Assembly: GCA_022457155.1 (NCBI GenBank)
Contig: JAJGOT010000115.1
Span: 1,073,501 to 1,137,500, forward strand
DNA: 64,000 nucleotides
Origin: Cladopsammia gracilis
Taxonomy: Eukaryota; Cnidaria; Anthozoa; Scleractinia; Dendrophylliidae
Direction: 5' to 3'
Part shown: positions 22,469-33,941 of the stretch, one piece after another
Numbering within the stretch: position 1 is the first letter of the stretch
Layout: the number at the start of each line of letters is the position of its first letter
Program-made: the position numbers and the translations under genes
Notes under the pieces: generated by a model
Told to the model about the DNA's origin: nothing
Database searches by the model: none
The model's input: only the letters and a program-made list of their open reading frames with translations

Positions 22469-22998
22469 GTAAATATATCTGATTCAAAGATAATTCCATG
22501 TTTTTAATACCTCAAATGTTTCCTTGAATAAAGATTTATCAAGAAACGGATCGCCGTAAAAATATTGGGAATGTAACGGCTTATCTTGTTAGTCTTATTT
22601 TTTTTATCCAACAAATACCATTTTAGACTACCAGTTTTCGCGTGGCCATTTTCCACCCGCAAATGTTTTTCGTTTCTCGCTCGACGGACTAAGCTGGCCT
22701 GCTCGTAGTCTACAAATATTATAAACGGGCAGTGGTGAACGATAAATAGTGAATACTTATGGTCATCAGAAATTTACTCACAGCAAAGGGCTGACTGTTT
22801 TTAGCAGTCTTGTTTAATAGATTTGCTTTCCGCTGAAAAAATGTAAATCATCAACAAATTCCAACAAAATTCCAAGATATTTTTAAGTCATTTGGAAGGT
22901 CCAGAATAGAACATTTTCATAAAAAGAGAATTTTTCTTCCAGACCAAGAGTGTTTTGATTGAATGTTCGACAACTACTTCTTACCGAACATAATGCAA

Positions 22999-23207
22999 TA
23001 TTGATTGCGTGGTTAATTCGTCATTCATCGCATGACATATCTTGCGTGAAGCTTCTGTTTATCTGAGCATTGATTGACAAGCAAATCATGCGACAAGATC
23101 ATATTAGACTTCCCTCACTTACTTTCATTTTCGTTTTGTTTACTTTCAAGGTCTGACTTCGAATTTTGCTGAAATAACCTACTGACAGAGCCATTGCAGT
23201 TTTACAC
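22999..23207 (+). promoter_or_regulatory. Leader repeat 2: candidate alternative first exon
   Basis: Second copy of the segment at 21729-21957, with matching tokens (cgcatgaca, gcttctgttt, gcgacaagatcat, acttactttcattttcgttt). It ends at a donor of the same type (ttacacg/gtatgt) at the equivalent place. Confidence 0.35.
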
Positions 23208-23292
23208 GGTATGTAAGGGTATAAGAGTTTTCAGACAGTCAGAATCGACATAATTATTATTTTGTTCTCCCCCTTTCGGATTAATCACCCCC

Positions 23293-23588
23293 ATTACTGC
23301 GCCTTTCAATAACATGCGGAATTTGAAATTCAAATCTCCACCGACGGTTGCGTTATTCCCTGCCGTCAATCTTAATTAATACGAAAGCCAACGGACCATG
23401 TAAAAAAGAAACAAACAAAATGGATCGAAATCTACCAATCATAATGCACGGACGTGACCTTTTGAACTCATTGAAGTGAAGATCTGTTTCCTGAGAGGTA
23501 AGCTAAGATAATTGACGGCAGTGTAAAACGAAAGCGTTGGTGGAAATTTGAATTTCAAATTCCGCATGTTATTGAAAGGCGCAGTAAT
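23293..23588. mobile_element. Foldback MITE, 296 bp
   Basis: Ends are ATTACTGCGCCTTTCAATAA and its complement. Arms of about 60 bp pair nearly perfectly (catgcggaatttgaaattca), with further pairing around ttgacggcag. No coding capacity. Confidence 0.75.
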
Positions 23589-23774
23589 TTAGCCTGCGTG
23601 GGCGTAGCTGCCGTAGCATGCTCTGGATTATTTACATGGAGCAATTTCGAGGACGCTTATTTACTCTAAGACGGGAATGTTTAGTTTCATGTACGACATT
23701 GATTCGAAACATAATTCTTAATACCAATTAAATTTGTTAAACTTCCCTTCTAATATGATTGCGTATTTCACGGA

Positions 23775-24500
23775 TTGATCGCGTGACGTTTTTCATTTCT
23801 CGCGTGACATAAAAAAGCTTCTGTTCGCCTTTAGAAGTGATTGACAAGTGAGTCATGCGACAGGTAGGGGTTGACACATTATGCTCCTAAAATCGAGTAT
23901 TATGCTTTTTGGCATTGCCCTCAAAACGGGCTATTATGCTCCAAATTATGCTCGACTGTTGCTATTATGCTCGTAATTATGCCGTAACAAAATTTTCCCG
24001 GACCCCCGTGAAGCGCAAAAAAAAACTATTTTCGTAATAAATTATCGAGTAAAATAGGAAAGTTAATACATGTAACGTAATTTGGGCACTAAAGCAAGCC
24101 TACAGTGCTCAATAGTAACGGAAACCAAGTAGAACAGTAAAATAGCTTGAAATTTTGTAGTTTTTACTTAATAAACGGACAATAGTAGCGCTTCAAAAAT
24201 TACTGTTATGTTGCAGAATAGCACTATTATGCCGGCATTATGCTCGATGCTCCACCAATATGCTCGAAATTATGCCGGCATTAAATGCGTCAACCCCTAG
24301 CGACAGGATCATCAAACTTCCCTCGCTTACATTCATTCTCTTTTCCTTTACTATGTAGGCGTGAAAGTGCTTTGCTTCAGCAGACTCCGTTTTGTGCTGA
24401 AATAAAAAACAGTTCTTTCAAGGAAGTACGTAGGAGTGAAATTTCAGTACAAACTAAAAGCTTTTTAATCAGATTAATTCAGTTCAAAAGCTCAACAGAT
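23775..24500 (+). promoter_or_regulatory. Leader repeat 3, interrupted by a hAT MITE
   Basis: Third copy of the leader segment: gattgatcgcgtgac at 23775, gcttctgttcgcc, agtcatgcgacagg, then the MITE at 23865-24299, then gatcatcaaacttccctcgc. The donor seen in copies 1 and 2 is not preserved (the matching place reads gtacgtaggagt). This copy is probably inactive as a first exon. Confidence 0.35.
23865..24299. mobile_element. hAT-type MITE, 435 bp, with perfect 8-bp target duplication
   Basis: The ends are TAGGGGTTGAC and GTCAACCCCTA. The 8-mer gcgacagg is repeated on both sides (23857-23864 and 24300-24307). The interior repeats attatgctc and ccggcattatgctcg phrases. An 8-bp duplication and TAGGG ends fit the hAT superfamily. 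The insertion splits leader repeat 3, so it is younger than the triplication. Confidence 0.85.
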
Positions 24501-24676
24501 CTTCTTGATAAACGTGTCTCTTGGAAATGGAGGCTGTAGATTAGAACAGTGGCCGATCATTCATGCCCAGTAAACTCTTCATTATCTCAGGCAGTTATTT
24601 ACCTTAAACAAACTGTAATATAATACGATTAGATCCAGAAGCGAAAATGATAATTTCTTGATAAGGCGATGATGAT

Positions 24677-24677
24677 C

Positions 24678-24735
<58 letters not shown>

Positions 24736-24742
24736 TAATAAT
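24677..24742. repeat. (AAT)n microsatellite
   Basis: About 20 units of ataata. The following aggcatttatattgcgcagg suggests it is the tail side of a minus-oriented retroelement, which is not proven. Confidence 0.8.
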
Positions 24743-25840
24743 TTAGGCATTTATATTGCGCAGGCTACGTATATGATCGTCTGCGCATTACAATATGTTA
24801 AAAATTAAAATATCTAAAAAATTACGACAGGTTAAAAATGATAAAAGGCCTCCCTAAACAAATTTTGTTTTTAAAGACAGCTTAAAATGTTCCAATGTCC
24901 TACTCTTCCTGATGTTTATAGGTAGAACCCCATCCCTTTCACTCCTCCCAGCCCAAGACAGTTTGCAAAACCAAAATGGCGACCAAACACTGCACTGCAG
25001 GCTAGATTGGCATTCCCGCCAATTACTTTAAAACTAAACGTAATTCAAATCCCCGACACGATTTTAGAGGTCAATGTCTACTTTATATCTTGTAAGTACC
25101 AGTAATTTCGTGGAGCGAAATGGTAGCGCGGGTAATTCGCGTTTATATAAACATCGGTCATATTGCGTTTAAAGTGCTGTATTGCGTCTAATTTTTACTT
25201 TGTCGACGAAATTATCATTTTATTTATGTTTCCATTCTATAAGCTTTTAATTTATGTATAGGATTGGGCACTTTGTATTAAAACTGGCGCTTACGGGGTT
25301 TTATGCGCGACACGGTCAAACTCCTCCAGTGTAGACAAAAGCACTTGTTTACTCTTTGAGTCTGGAGTAACTAAAATGGCAACCAAGGGGTTGTTTGATT
25401 CCTGAGGTGAAAATGAGCATTTGATACCAGAAGAACTGTTAGGTAATTAATATTGTGTAAATTCAATTCTGAGCCATCTTTTGTTTTATCCTACACAGCA
25501 CGTTTGACGTCATATTCAGATGGCTGTCATGTCACATCACGTGTTGAACACACTTGTACCCAACATTGTTCCGTGAGTTAGAGCTAGCTATGGTAAGAAT
25601 CCAGTTAATAAATAAACTATTTAAATATTTTTATCTCCTTTTAATTCGGCTACGATAAATTGAGGAACATCCATATAAGATATAGGCTCGCGTCATGTAT
25701 AAGCATCATTCTTCAAAACTGAGAGTGACATTCATATATTAAGATAGCTCGCGTCATAAGCATCATTCTTCTACAAACATTTTGCATCATCCTTTCATTC
25801 TCTTCCTCACGAAAACAGGATTAACTTCTTCATTGCATTT
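24743..25840. other. Unassigned sequence
   Basis: No ORF or element recognised. Two caaaatggcgacca/aaaatggcaaccaa phrases (24971 and 25373) resemble promoter-proximal ATGGC motifs, but nothing else supports a gene. A repeat around 25683-25770 (gctcgcgtcat..aagcatcattctt) occurs twice. Confidence 0.3.
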
Positions 25841-25842
25841 TG

Positions 25843-25847
25843 ATATA

Positions 25848-25891
<44 letters not shown>

Positions 25892-26052
25892 GATATACAC
25901 TGATTTTCAAAAACATAGCTACTTGAGAAATATATATCTATATATATATACCTTTTGTATTCCTATCAAAAACGTCACATATTTGATGAGAATACAAAAG
26001 GTATATATATAGATATATATTTCTCAAGTAGCTATGTTTTTGAAAACCAGTG
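25843..26052. repeat. AT dinucleotide tract and 155-bp near-perfect palindrome
   Basis: An (AT)n run (about 25843-25890) is followed by arms 25898-25962 and 25990-26052, which pair almost perfectly (tagctacttgagaaatatat with its complement) around a 27-bp centre that itself pairs (atcaaa/tttgat). The structure could extrude as a cruciform. Confidence 0.75.
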
Positions 26053-26089
26053 TTTATATATATAGATATATATATATAGATATATATAT

Positions 26090-26440
26090 ACAAATATGTA
26101 TACAATGTGCCCTCCCGGTTATTACCATAATGGCTTTATGGCAACTCCTGAACTTGGGCACAGGATGTACGGTTACACATTGTTGGATTGCATTGTGGAG
26201 TCACGAGAGTGCTCAAACTGCGAGCAGTGAGCGAAGCAATATGCCAATAGTGAACACCTCTTACGAGGCTCTCCACCCAATCCAGAGAGTGCTCAAACTG
26301 TATGAACAGTGAGCGTAACATACAAATATGTATACAATGTGCCCTCCCGGTTATTACCATAATGGCTTTATGGCAACTCCTGAACTTGGGCACAGGATGT
26401 ACGGTTACACATTGTTGGATTGCATTGTGGAGTCACGAGA
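26090..26440. repeat. 119-bp direct duplication (26090-26208 and 26322-26440)
   Basis: Both copies contain aatgtgccctcccggttatt through ggagtcacgaga with almost no difference. The spacer (26209-26321) contains gtgctcaaactg twice. Non-coding. Together with the flanking AT palindromes this looks like a recent local duplication. Confidence 0.85.
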
Positions 26441-26515
26441 CAATAATAATATATAATAATATATAATATATATATATATTATATATTATTATTATTATAT
26501 ATATATATTATTACG
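26441..26515. repeat. AT-rich inverted repeat
   Basis: Runs of ataataatatat and their complement form a self-complementary AT block. Confidence 0.7.
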
Positions 26516-26555
26516 GTATGCCAGTTATGTAAAGGTACATAAACAGAGTGCTTAA

Positions 26556-26778
26556 AGGTAATGTTACACGGGACGATTCGCAACGACGATTTTTAGCGCA
26601 ACAACATTACGACAGGTATGTTACACGAAACAACTTAAGTAAAATTCGTGTTTTTGCGTTGCAAGTTTTTGAAAGCTGATTCAAAAACTTCGCAACGCAA
26701 AAATTGCGAAGAAAGTCGTCCGTGCACTCATGTTGCACTAAAAATCGTCGTTGCGAATTGTCCCGTGTAACATCACCT
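26556..26778. mobile_element. MITE with TTAA target duplication, 223 bp
   Basis: Ends are AGGTAATGTTACACGGGACG and the complement form ending tcccgtgtaacatcacct. TTAA lies outside both (26552-26555 and 26779-26782). Arms include cgcaacgacgatttttag; the centre repeats gcgttgcaagttttt in both orientations. A TTAA duplication points to the piggyBac or Kolobok superfamilies. Confidence 0.8.
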
Positions 26779-27042
26779 TTAATAGAAATACATGCACGCA
26801 TTGATACTATTATTACGCTCATATAACAATTTTTTAAGTACAAATTTCTCTCGTTTGGCATGAGCTTTCCTCTTGCGATATTATATCGTCAATTGCCTTA
26901 ATGTGTGCTCAGACTTACATCCATTAATAGCCGCTTTGCAATGTTGCTTTACCCACCGCACCATAAACAAACCAAATTGGTTTTCAAGATTAGTATTAAT
27001 GGATAGCAAGCAATTATACATTCAGTACAGAGAGGTCATTTA

Positions 27043-27344
27043 ATTAACTATTATAGCGTGAAAGCGCGCGTGATATCGCCCAATTCTTAGCCGACGAGGC
27101 CGTAGGCCGAGTCGGCTAAAATTAGGCGATATCACGCAAGCTTGAGCGCAATAATAGTTTTATAATTCAACACATTGATAACAAAGCACAGTTTGAAGAA
27201 AAAATATTGAGGCCGGTCCGTCATTTTTGCATTCTCTTGTCAAAATGCGAAATTTACCTCCATCGTTGGATATACGTCATGTAGACATAGCGTATATCGA
27301 TAACTTTTGATCATATTTGTGTATCAATGTGTTGAATTATAATA
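27043..27344. mobile_element. Compound inverted-repeat element
   Basis: A hairpin at about 27058-27140 pairs gtgatatcgccc with ggcgatatcac and ccgacgag..ccg with gagtcggc. Next to it, attcaacacattgata (27167) pairs with tatcaatgtgttgaat (27326), enclosing about 180 bp. Non-coding. Confidence 0.55.
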
Positions 27345-27816
27345 GGGGTTATCGGGATTTGGGAACATTGGGTCAAAACATTATAAGAATAGGGGTATAT
27401 CTGGGAAAAACTATAACGAGGATACAGGATACCGGGGACAACGCGCAGGGACAAGAAAATACAGCTTAATAGATACGAGATATTTAGGCCTAAAATAAGT
27501 GGAATAAAAAAAGATATGAAGACCAACCCCCCCCCCCCCCCCCCCACTCCCCCGCTAATGGGGTCCACTGAAATCTCTTCTGAAACGTTTTTTGCTGACT
27601 TTCAGTATCTGTTGCATTAAACAATTCTCTTTAATTTCTAACAGTGGCTCTAACTTTTCCAATCCGCCCCCCTCGCCCCCTTTCCTGATTCACTCCGCCC
27701 TCTCCACCCTTATAAACTCCCCCCCTCGCCAAATTATTAAAATTCATTGTCGATCTTAATAATATTGTACAGTAACTGATTTGTATTCTTTCCTTCTTTA
27801 TCTTTTATTTTTCTAG
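27345..27816. other. Intron/leader sequence before NLR gene 1
   Basis: Contains a long C tract (about 27529-27545) and C-rich phrases to 27725. It ends in a polypyrimidine stretch and acceptor (tttatttttctag, AG at 27815-27816) immediately before the start-codon exon. Confidence 0.45.
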
Positions 27817-27835
27817 TAACATTTGGTTGACAAAC

Positions 27836-30800
27836 ATGTCAGAAGATGCACAGAACACTGGTAACAGTTCAAAGGACAGCGATGATGTCACTCCTAAGTT
27901 GAGTACTGACCTTCCATCCATGAAAGATATCACAACAACATCAAAACAGCCACCTCTACCCATTGACGTTCTATTACTGACGGTTAATGACTGCGAGTTC
28001 TTAGCTTGTTATAATCAGCTTGAAAATCCGTACAGATGTTATTTTGATAGTTTTGGTTACGTTTACTTCGCGGACGTGGTTGAAAGTCAAGAGGAGAAAG
28101 TGAGGGTTGCTCTGATGCGATGCTGCGAAGGATCCACTGGTCCTGGAAGCTCTATGATTACCGTGAAGAATGCTGCCACTGAACTAAGGCCCAAAGCAGT
28201 CATCTCTGTTGGAACTTGCAGTGGCCTCAACCCGGACAAAACCAAGTTAGGAGATGTTGTTGTTTCAGCGAAGTTAACAACATATGCATCCAAAGTGGTG
28301 ACAAGTTATCAAGAGCAATCAACTGGCATGAGAAGTTATGTGAGCAGACGCTTTCTTAACATCATCAGAAATTGCGCTGATGGCTGGCAGGCACCTTTGA
28401 AGAACCCAGAAGATCGTGAAATCAAAGTTCATTGCCATGGCGAGTTCTTGAGTGGTCCAGAGCTGGTCAGTGCTGAGTGGCGGCGAAAAGAACTTGTTAA
28501 GCTCTATCCTCTGGCCTCTGCCTTGGAGATGGAAGGAGAAGGTGAGATTGGTTATATCTTGTCAACTTTTTGGCATGTGTTTAGACTACATGTAAGCTGT
28601 CAGTTACTGTCTCTATAGAATGCTTTTTGAACAGCTACCATACGAGATAACACATATCTTACAGTATTTCGATTTTCTTTTAGAGGTCTCAAAATCAAAG
28701 AACTATCGATCTACATCCTCTAATATAATACTAAACAATCTCCAAACTTTGTTTCATATTTTAGGCATTTTTACCGCAGCGTTTGATAATCAGATCGAAT
28801 GGCTGATTGTAAAAGGCATAGCTGATTATGCAGATGGTGCTGGTGTGACCTCGGAAAGTTGGTTACCCTGTGCAAGTGTGATGGCAGCTTCTCTTGTTGC
28901 ACACATTTTGAGTGATCCTGTTGTTTTCCGTACGTGGCCTCATTATGCAGGTATTGATGGTTATAAAAAAAATTGTTATTTATTTGAGTAAAAATCTAGG
29001 CGCTAACAGAATAACGCAATCCCTTATAGCATTCAGGGAAGCGTGGATTCCGTGATAATCTCCGAGTACGAATATGTACTGCGAACGAGAGAGCCTGAGG
29101 TCACGAAAATCCAACAGGGGAATCGATTGAAGTTGTATTACATTGCATATTCCTTTTACACTGAAGTTTCACCATCTTTTTCAACAGATGCTCTTTCAGA
29201 TGGTGAGAGCTCAACTCGAGAAAAAAGCGGAATGTTTCCGTCTGCTGCCCAGGCTTCTGAAGGAACTGAAGAAATGACTGCAGAGCACCATGCAGGTATG
29301 TTATGGTGTCTGATTTTTGTTTTAATTGATACGTCAGAAAGGTACTTATAATTGCTATACTACACTACTATCAGTTATAACTATAACTTTAAAATTTGGT
29401 ATAGGTTTCTTTGCTAAATTGATTCTTTGCTCGTCAAGTGGATATTATTTTGTTTCCCACATTATCGGCTCGAAGCAGGTGAACTTCTCTGCATTTTAAA
29501 AAAATGATAATTGGATCCGGGGGAATGTGAGGGGGGGGGGATTCTCCTTATATAAGCCATATAGTTACGTGGGAATGATTTTTTGAGCCGTTTTTTTAGG
29601 TAGAAATGGTAGAGAAATAACATATGTTGGTCTGAAAATGGATATGGATTTTAATGGGCGAGCAGCACCACCCTACTGAAAAGTTCAAGGAATCCCACTC
29701 CACCCCATCCTCAGGAAGATATTAAGGACGACAATCAGCGCACCAAGTGGGTACCATCATTCAGTAGAGTAGCCCAGACTTCAGCGGCTTCACCACTCGT
29801 GCGTGACACTCCAAATGTGAAACTTCTTGCAGGTTAACAAATCGTTTAATGTTGTCATTTCACTTTAAATTATTTCAGCAGATGCTTCGTCTGATGCTTA
29901 CAAATCAACACAACTAAAAACAGGAATGAAGCGGAAATTGACTGAGCACCATGAAGGTACCTTGTAACTAATGATAATCATATGCAGTAATTATTTTTCC
30001 GAACTTCGAAAGATGGAGCTTATTTGTTTAATTACACCTCCATGCCATAGGTTAAAAGTAAAAACAGGTTGCATGGTATACTTTTATATATTAGACATGC
30101 CACTAATTTTGCAGGCATTTGATTGAACAATAACAATCAGGGCTCCTAGCCCTAAAAATAATACCAGCTGTTTTTCACAAGGCCAATGAAAATAGAGGTT
30201 TCTGAAAGCTGCTACACTATCGATTCGATTCGAAATACAGCGATATACGATAATAACCGCATAATTGAACGGCAATTGTAGAAATAAAAGGTCCACAAGT
30301 AGATAGAGTTTACTACAAGACAGTCCCGAATCGAGCTTTGAATGGTGTCTCTATAACTCCCTCTAGACACAGAGCTTAATGATTCAATGATTTAATGGTG
30401 TCACTTAGTTTAGTCTTATTTTGCTTGAACAGGTGCTTCTTCCGAGGGTCAGAGCTCAGCACAAACAAAACGCGGAAAGATTTCTTCTTCTCGGGCTTCT
30501 CAGCGGACAGAAGGCATGACTGAACACCATTCAGGTATCCTCAAGGGAATAATTTGTAAATGAGTCTAACGATTAATAACGTAGATAGCCAGGCAGTTTA
30601 TAGTTATCATTTTATTACACGTCCAGTTGTTATAAGCACGGTCTTTAATTTACGTTTCTTAACTTTGCTGGACAGACCAACAGTATTTGCTACATACCCC
30701 TACTTTTGTCTGTCATAAGATGGCTTCCCCTCTTTTCCGGTGTAAGAGGGTCCCTCTTCTACCCGGGCTCCCCTAGGCGAAGAAATGTACGTCTATAATC

Positions 30801-33800
30801 ATTGTTCAATTTCACCGTAAGAAACCACAAATTTTCCCCGGTTGGTATGAAGATCCTCCTGGTAGGGTTTCCCGTTCTTTTAGTTTGTGAAATTAGGGCA
30901 ATCGCCCTGCCCTATACAACTCATTGTGTACCGCGTGTCACGTACGTTAAAGGAGTCGCCAAACCGTAATAATAATAGTGATAAAATTGAATGTGGAACT
31001 TGTAAAATAAAATTACCACCGGGCAAATTTCTGAGATCAAGAGGAACGTTTCTGGCTCATAGTATTAACGGTTGCAGGTTCACGCAATATATTATTTTCC
31101 CGTGAACAACCTGCCTGCAATTTGATAGGAACATTAATGAATATTAAATTTAGATTCTAAATAATTAACACTCGATAACAGCGTACCGGCTTATAACACA
31201 AGACAATACTGGAATCGATTACGATCATCACAGGACAATGAGACCTACGAAAATGAAAATGTATTCTCGGGTGTGGCAAATTGAACCACGCCTGCGTGTC
31301 CGCTTTCATTACTGTCAGCCCCTGATGCTATGAGTTCCGAAGGAACAGGGCCACGGTTCTAGAAATTCTACAGAATTTAATGTCAAAAGGAAATGGATAC
31401 GATTAACTTTCACCTTGTGAACACTAAGTATTTACAACGACTATGTCACTACGAAAAGCAATAGAAAATCTGGGCGAAAAATTGTTGCAGATAACTAATA
31501 CTAAACCATTGCTCTAAATCTTAATCCAACTGCGGGTATCCTTATCTAAGGTAGTTGACTGAATTTCATAACAAATAAATCTAACTTAACGTGTGGTATT
31601 TTGTCCTTTTTCAGATGTGACATGTCCGCCAACCCATATCATAGAAAGAATTCGTCATATCTACAAACGCAGTGAAAGACGCCTTCTACCAGTGCCTTGG
31701 TGTGACAACCCCTACCATCTGAAAGATATTTTTACGAGACTGAAGATTGTCAACAAAGAACAATCACGTGGAGCATTGACCGATGAAATCAACAACATGA
31801 CAGGTATTTTTACAGCGCACGCAGAATGCCAAAACCCTCGGATTGTTTTGATTGAAGGAGAACCTGGCATGGGTAAAACCACCTACTCTCAGAAGCTAGC
31901 GTATGACTGGGCAACTAAACAAGATGGATGGGATGAATCTTTCCCAGCGATTGAAGTGCTGTTCTTTCTCAGATGTCACGATATTAAATTCAGCATCTGG
32001 GACGCTATTAATGATCAAATTCTCCCTAAGGATGTTGACGAAGAAGCTAAAGAGAATTTCGTCAAATACATTCAAGAAAATCAGTCTAAAGTTTTGTTAG
32101 TGCTCGATGGGTTGGATGAGGCGGACCCAAGTAAACTAGACATGTACTATAAACTCGTTGAGAGTAAAGACCTCCCAGAGTGCTACATTGTTATAACATC
32201 TCGTCATGAGACTGGAAAGAAAGTAAGGCGATACTGTGACACACTGTGGGAGATTGTAGGATTCACCGAAGAGGATGCGGAAAGCTTGATAAGAAAGTAT
32301 TTTAAAGGCATGGAACACTTGGCTCAGCAGCTTATTGAAAGAATTTGGTCTTTCGATTCAGATGTTTCGGATCCACGTCAAACGTTAGCTGGATTGACAA
32401 AGAATCCACTTAATACAACTTTACTCTGTATTCTTTTCGAGGACTTCGAAGGCGCTCTACCAACAAACAGAACTCAATTGTACATTGAAATTATCCTCTG
32501 TGTTTTGAGAAGATATGAAAAGAAGAACGTGTTATTAAACAACAATGAAGACCTCATTTCAGTTTACAGGAAAGAACTGTTACTTCTGGGTAGATGGGCG
32601 TTAGAAGCTCTTCGAAATGGAGAGTCCTATTTTGATAAACGGGAAGACGATCTACTGTTTTTAATCAAGTTTGGATTTTTGTCCATCTCACCTGGCGGCA
32701 CTAAAAGGAAACCTTGCATGCGCTGTGCATTTTTACACAAAAGCTTCCAGGAATTTTTTGCTGGCTTTTATCTTGCGTGCCAGGTTATGGACAAAGAAAT
32801 TGACTTTGCCTCAGTTGTGTGCGATGAAAGATATTTCAACGAACTGGAACCGGTGTTTTCATACATGAGTGGAATCATAGCCTCACAATCCGAGGAAACT
32901 GCAATGTCTCTTGTTCACGGAACAGCTGCAGTAATTAATTCGGTTCTCCGGGATACATGCGCGGATAGTGAATACTTGGCCGTACGTTGTATGGAGGTGG
33001 CTTTAAAGTTCATATCGCAGTGTGAAACCTTAGAGGGAGACCTTGGACGTCAGTTAGTTTTTATTCTAGGTGGAATACTTGATCTCTCCTCCCTAACTAA
33101 CTTGGATTTGAGTAAGAACAGTATTGGTGGTATTGGTGCTTGTTGTATGTACGTGGTCATCGCAAAAAACTCCTCCCTGACTAATTTAAATTTGAGTAAT
33201 AACGTTATTGGTGATGACGGTGCTTCTATTCTTTCCAATGCCATCACAGCAAACTCCTCCTTGACTAATTTGAATTTGAGTTATAATTTTATTGGTGAAG
33301 ACGGTGCTTCTTTTCTTTCCAAGGCCCTCACAGCAAATTCCTCCCTGACTAATTTGGATTTGAGTTGGAACAGTATTGGTGATGACGGTGCTTCTTTTCT
33401 TTCCAAGGCCCTCACAGCAAACTCCTCTCTTACAAATTTGAATTTGAGTTATAACTTTATTGGTGAAGACGGTGCTTCTTTTCTTTCCAATGCCATCACA
33501 GCAAACTCCTCCCTGATCAATTTGGATTTGAGTATGAACGAAATTGGTGCTGATGGTGCTTCCTTTCTTTCCAATGCCCTCACAGCAAACTCCTCCCTGA
33601 CTAATTTGAATTTGAGTCGGAACAGTATTGGTGATGACGGTGCTTCTTTTCTTTCCAAGGCCCTCACAGCAAACTCCTCCCTGACTAATTTGAATTTGAG
33701 TGGGAACAGTATTGGTGATGACGGTGCTTCTTTTCTTTCCAATGCCCTCACAGCAAACTCCTCCCTGACTAATTTGAATTTGAGTCGGAACAGTATTGGT

Positions 33801-33941
33801 GATGACGGTGCTTCTTTTCTTTCCAAGGCCCTCTCAGCAAACTCCTCCCTGACTAATTTGGATTTGCGTGATAACAGTATTGGTGCAGCTTTTTTTTTCG
33901 AGGTCCATAAGGTAAATAAAACAGTGAATGTACAATGGTAA
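27836..33941 (+). CDS. NLR gene 1: PNP domain-NACHT-LRR receptor, six coding exons
   Basis: Coding exons 27836-28541, 28765-28950, 29188-29295, 29882-29956, 30433-30534 and 31615-33941 have GT-AG borders, all introns are phase 1, and the total is 1167 codons plus TAA. The start is the first ATG after acceptor 27816. Residues about 40-290 form a nucleoside phosphorylase (PNP/UDP type I) domain with VISVGTCSGL, ALEMEGEG and KGIADYADG motifs, all conserved in active enzymes. The linker is about 300-392. The NACHT ATPase follows with Walker A GEPGMGKTT (about 474), Walker B LLVLDGLDEAD (about 554), sensor ITSRH and the NPLNTTLLC and LHKSFQEFFAGF helices. Ten ribonuclease-inhibitor-type LRRs of 28 residues end it. 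By family it should be a cytosolic sensor that oligomerises on ligand binding; whether the PNP part cleaves nucleosides as an effector is inference. Confidence 0.85.
29188..30534 (+). other. Linker cassette: three short phase 1-1 exons
   Basis: Exons 3, 4 and 5 of NLR gene 1 (36, 25 and 34 codons) are related. Each opens with D/G-A-(L/S)-S-(D/E) plus a Ser/Thr-rich part and closes with a (M)T-(A)-E-H-H-x-G motif split by the next intron. They look like tandem duplicates of one symmetric exon. Being symmetric, any number can be included without changing the frame. They link the PNP domain to the NACHT domain; low complexity suggests a flexible spacer. Exon 3 is also found in NLR gene 2 (40964-41071). 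Confidence 0.65.
30535..31614. other. Intron 5 of NLR gene 1
   Basis: Bounded by donor cattcag/gtatcc and acceptor cctttttcag. The right part, about 31210-31614, is duplicated upstream of the NACHT exon of NLR gene 2 (about 42005-42350), with tokens gagacctacgaaaatgaaaa and taaaccattgct. The ORF at 30887-31105 is unrecognised and probably chance. Confidence 0.6.
33083..33890 (+). repeat. LRR-encoding 84-bp tandem repeats, 10 units
   Basis: Each unit encodes NSSLTNLNLSxNxIGDDGAS plus FLSKALTA with changes at a few positions (the x residues beside the conserved N, and D/E/A after IG). High identity between units points to recent expansion and gene conversion. Gene 2 has 15 units. Confidence 0.9.

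Noticed and set aside
30887..31105. 72-codon ORF with a Cys pair (ECGTCKIKLPPGKF) in intron 5 of NLR gene 1
   Set aside because: A possible zinc-binding fragment, but too short and without a second Cys pair or splice borders. Not supported as a gene or linker exon.
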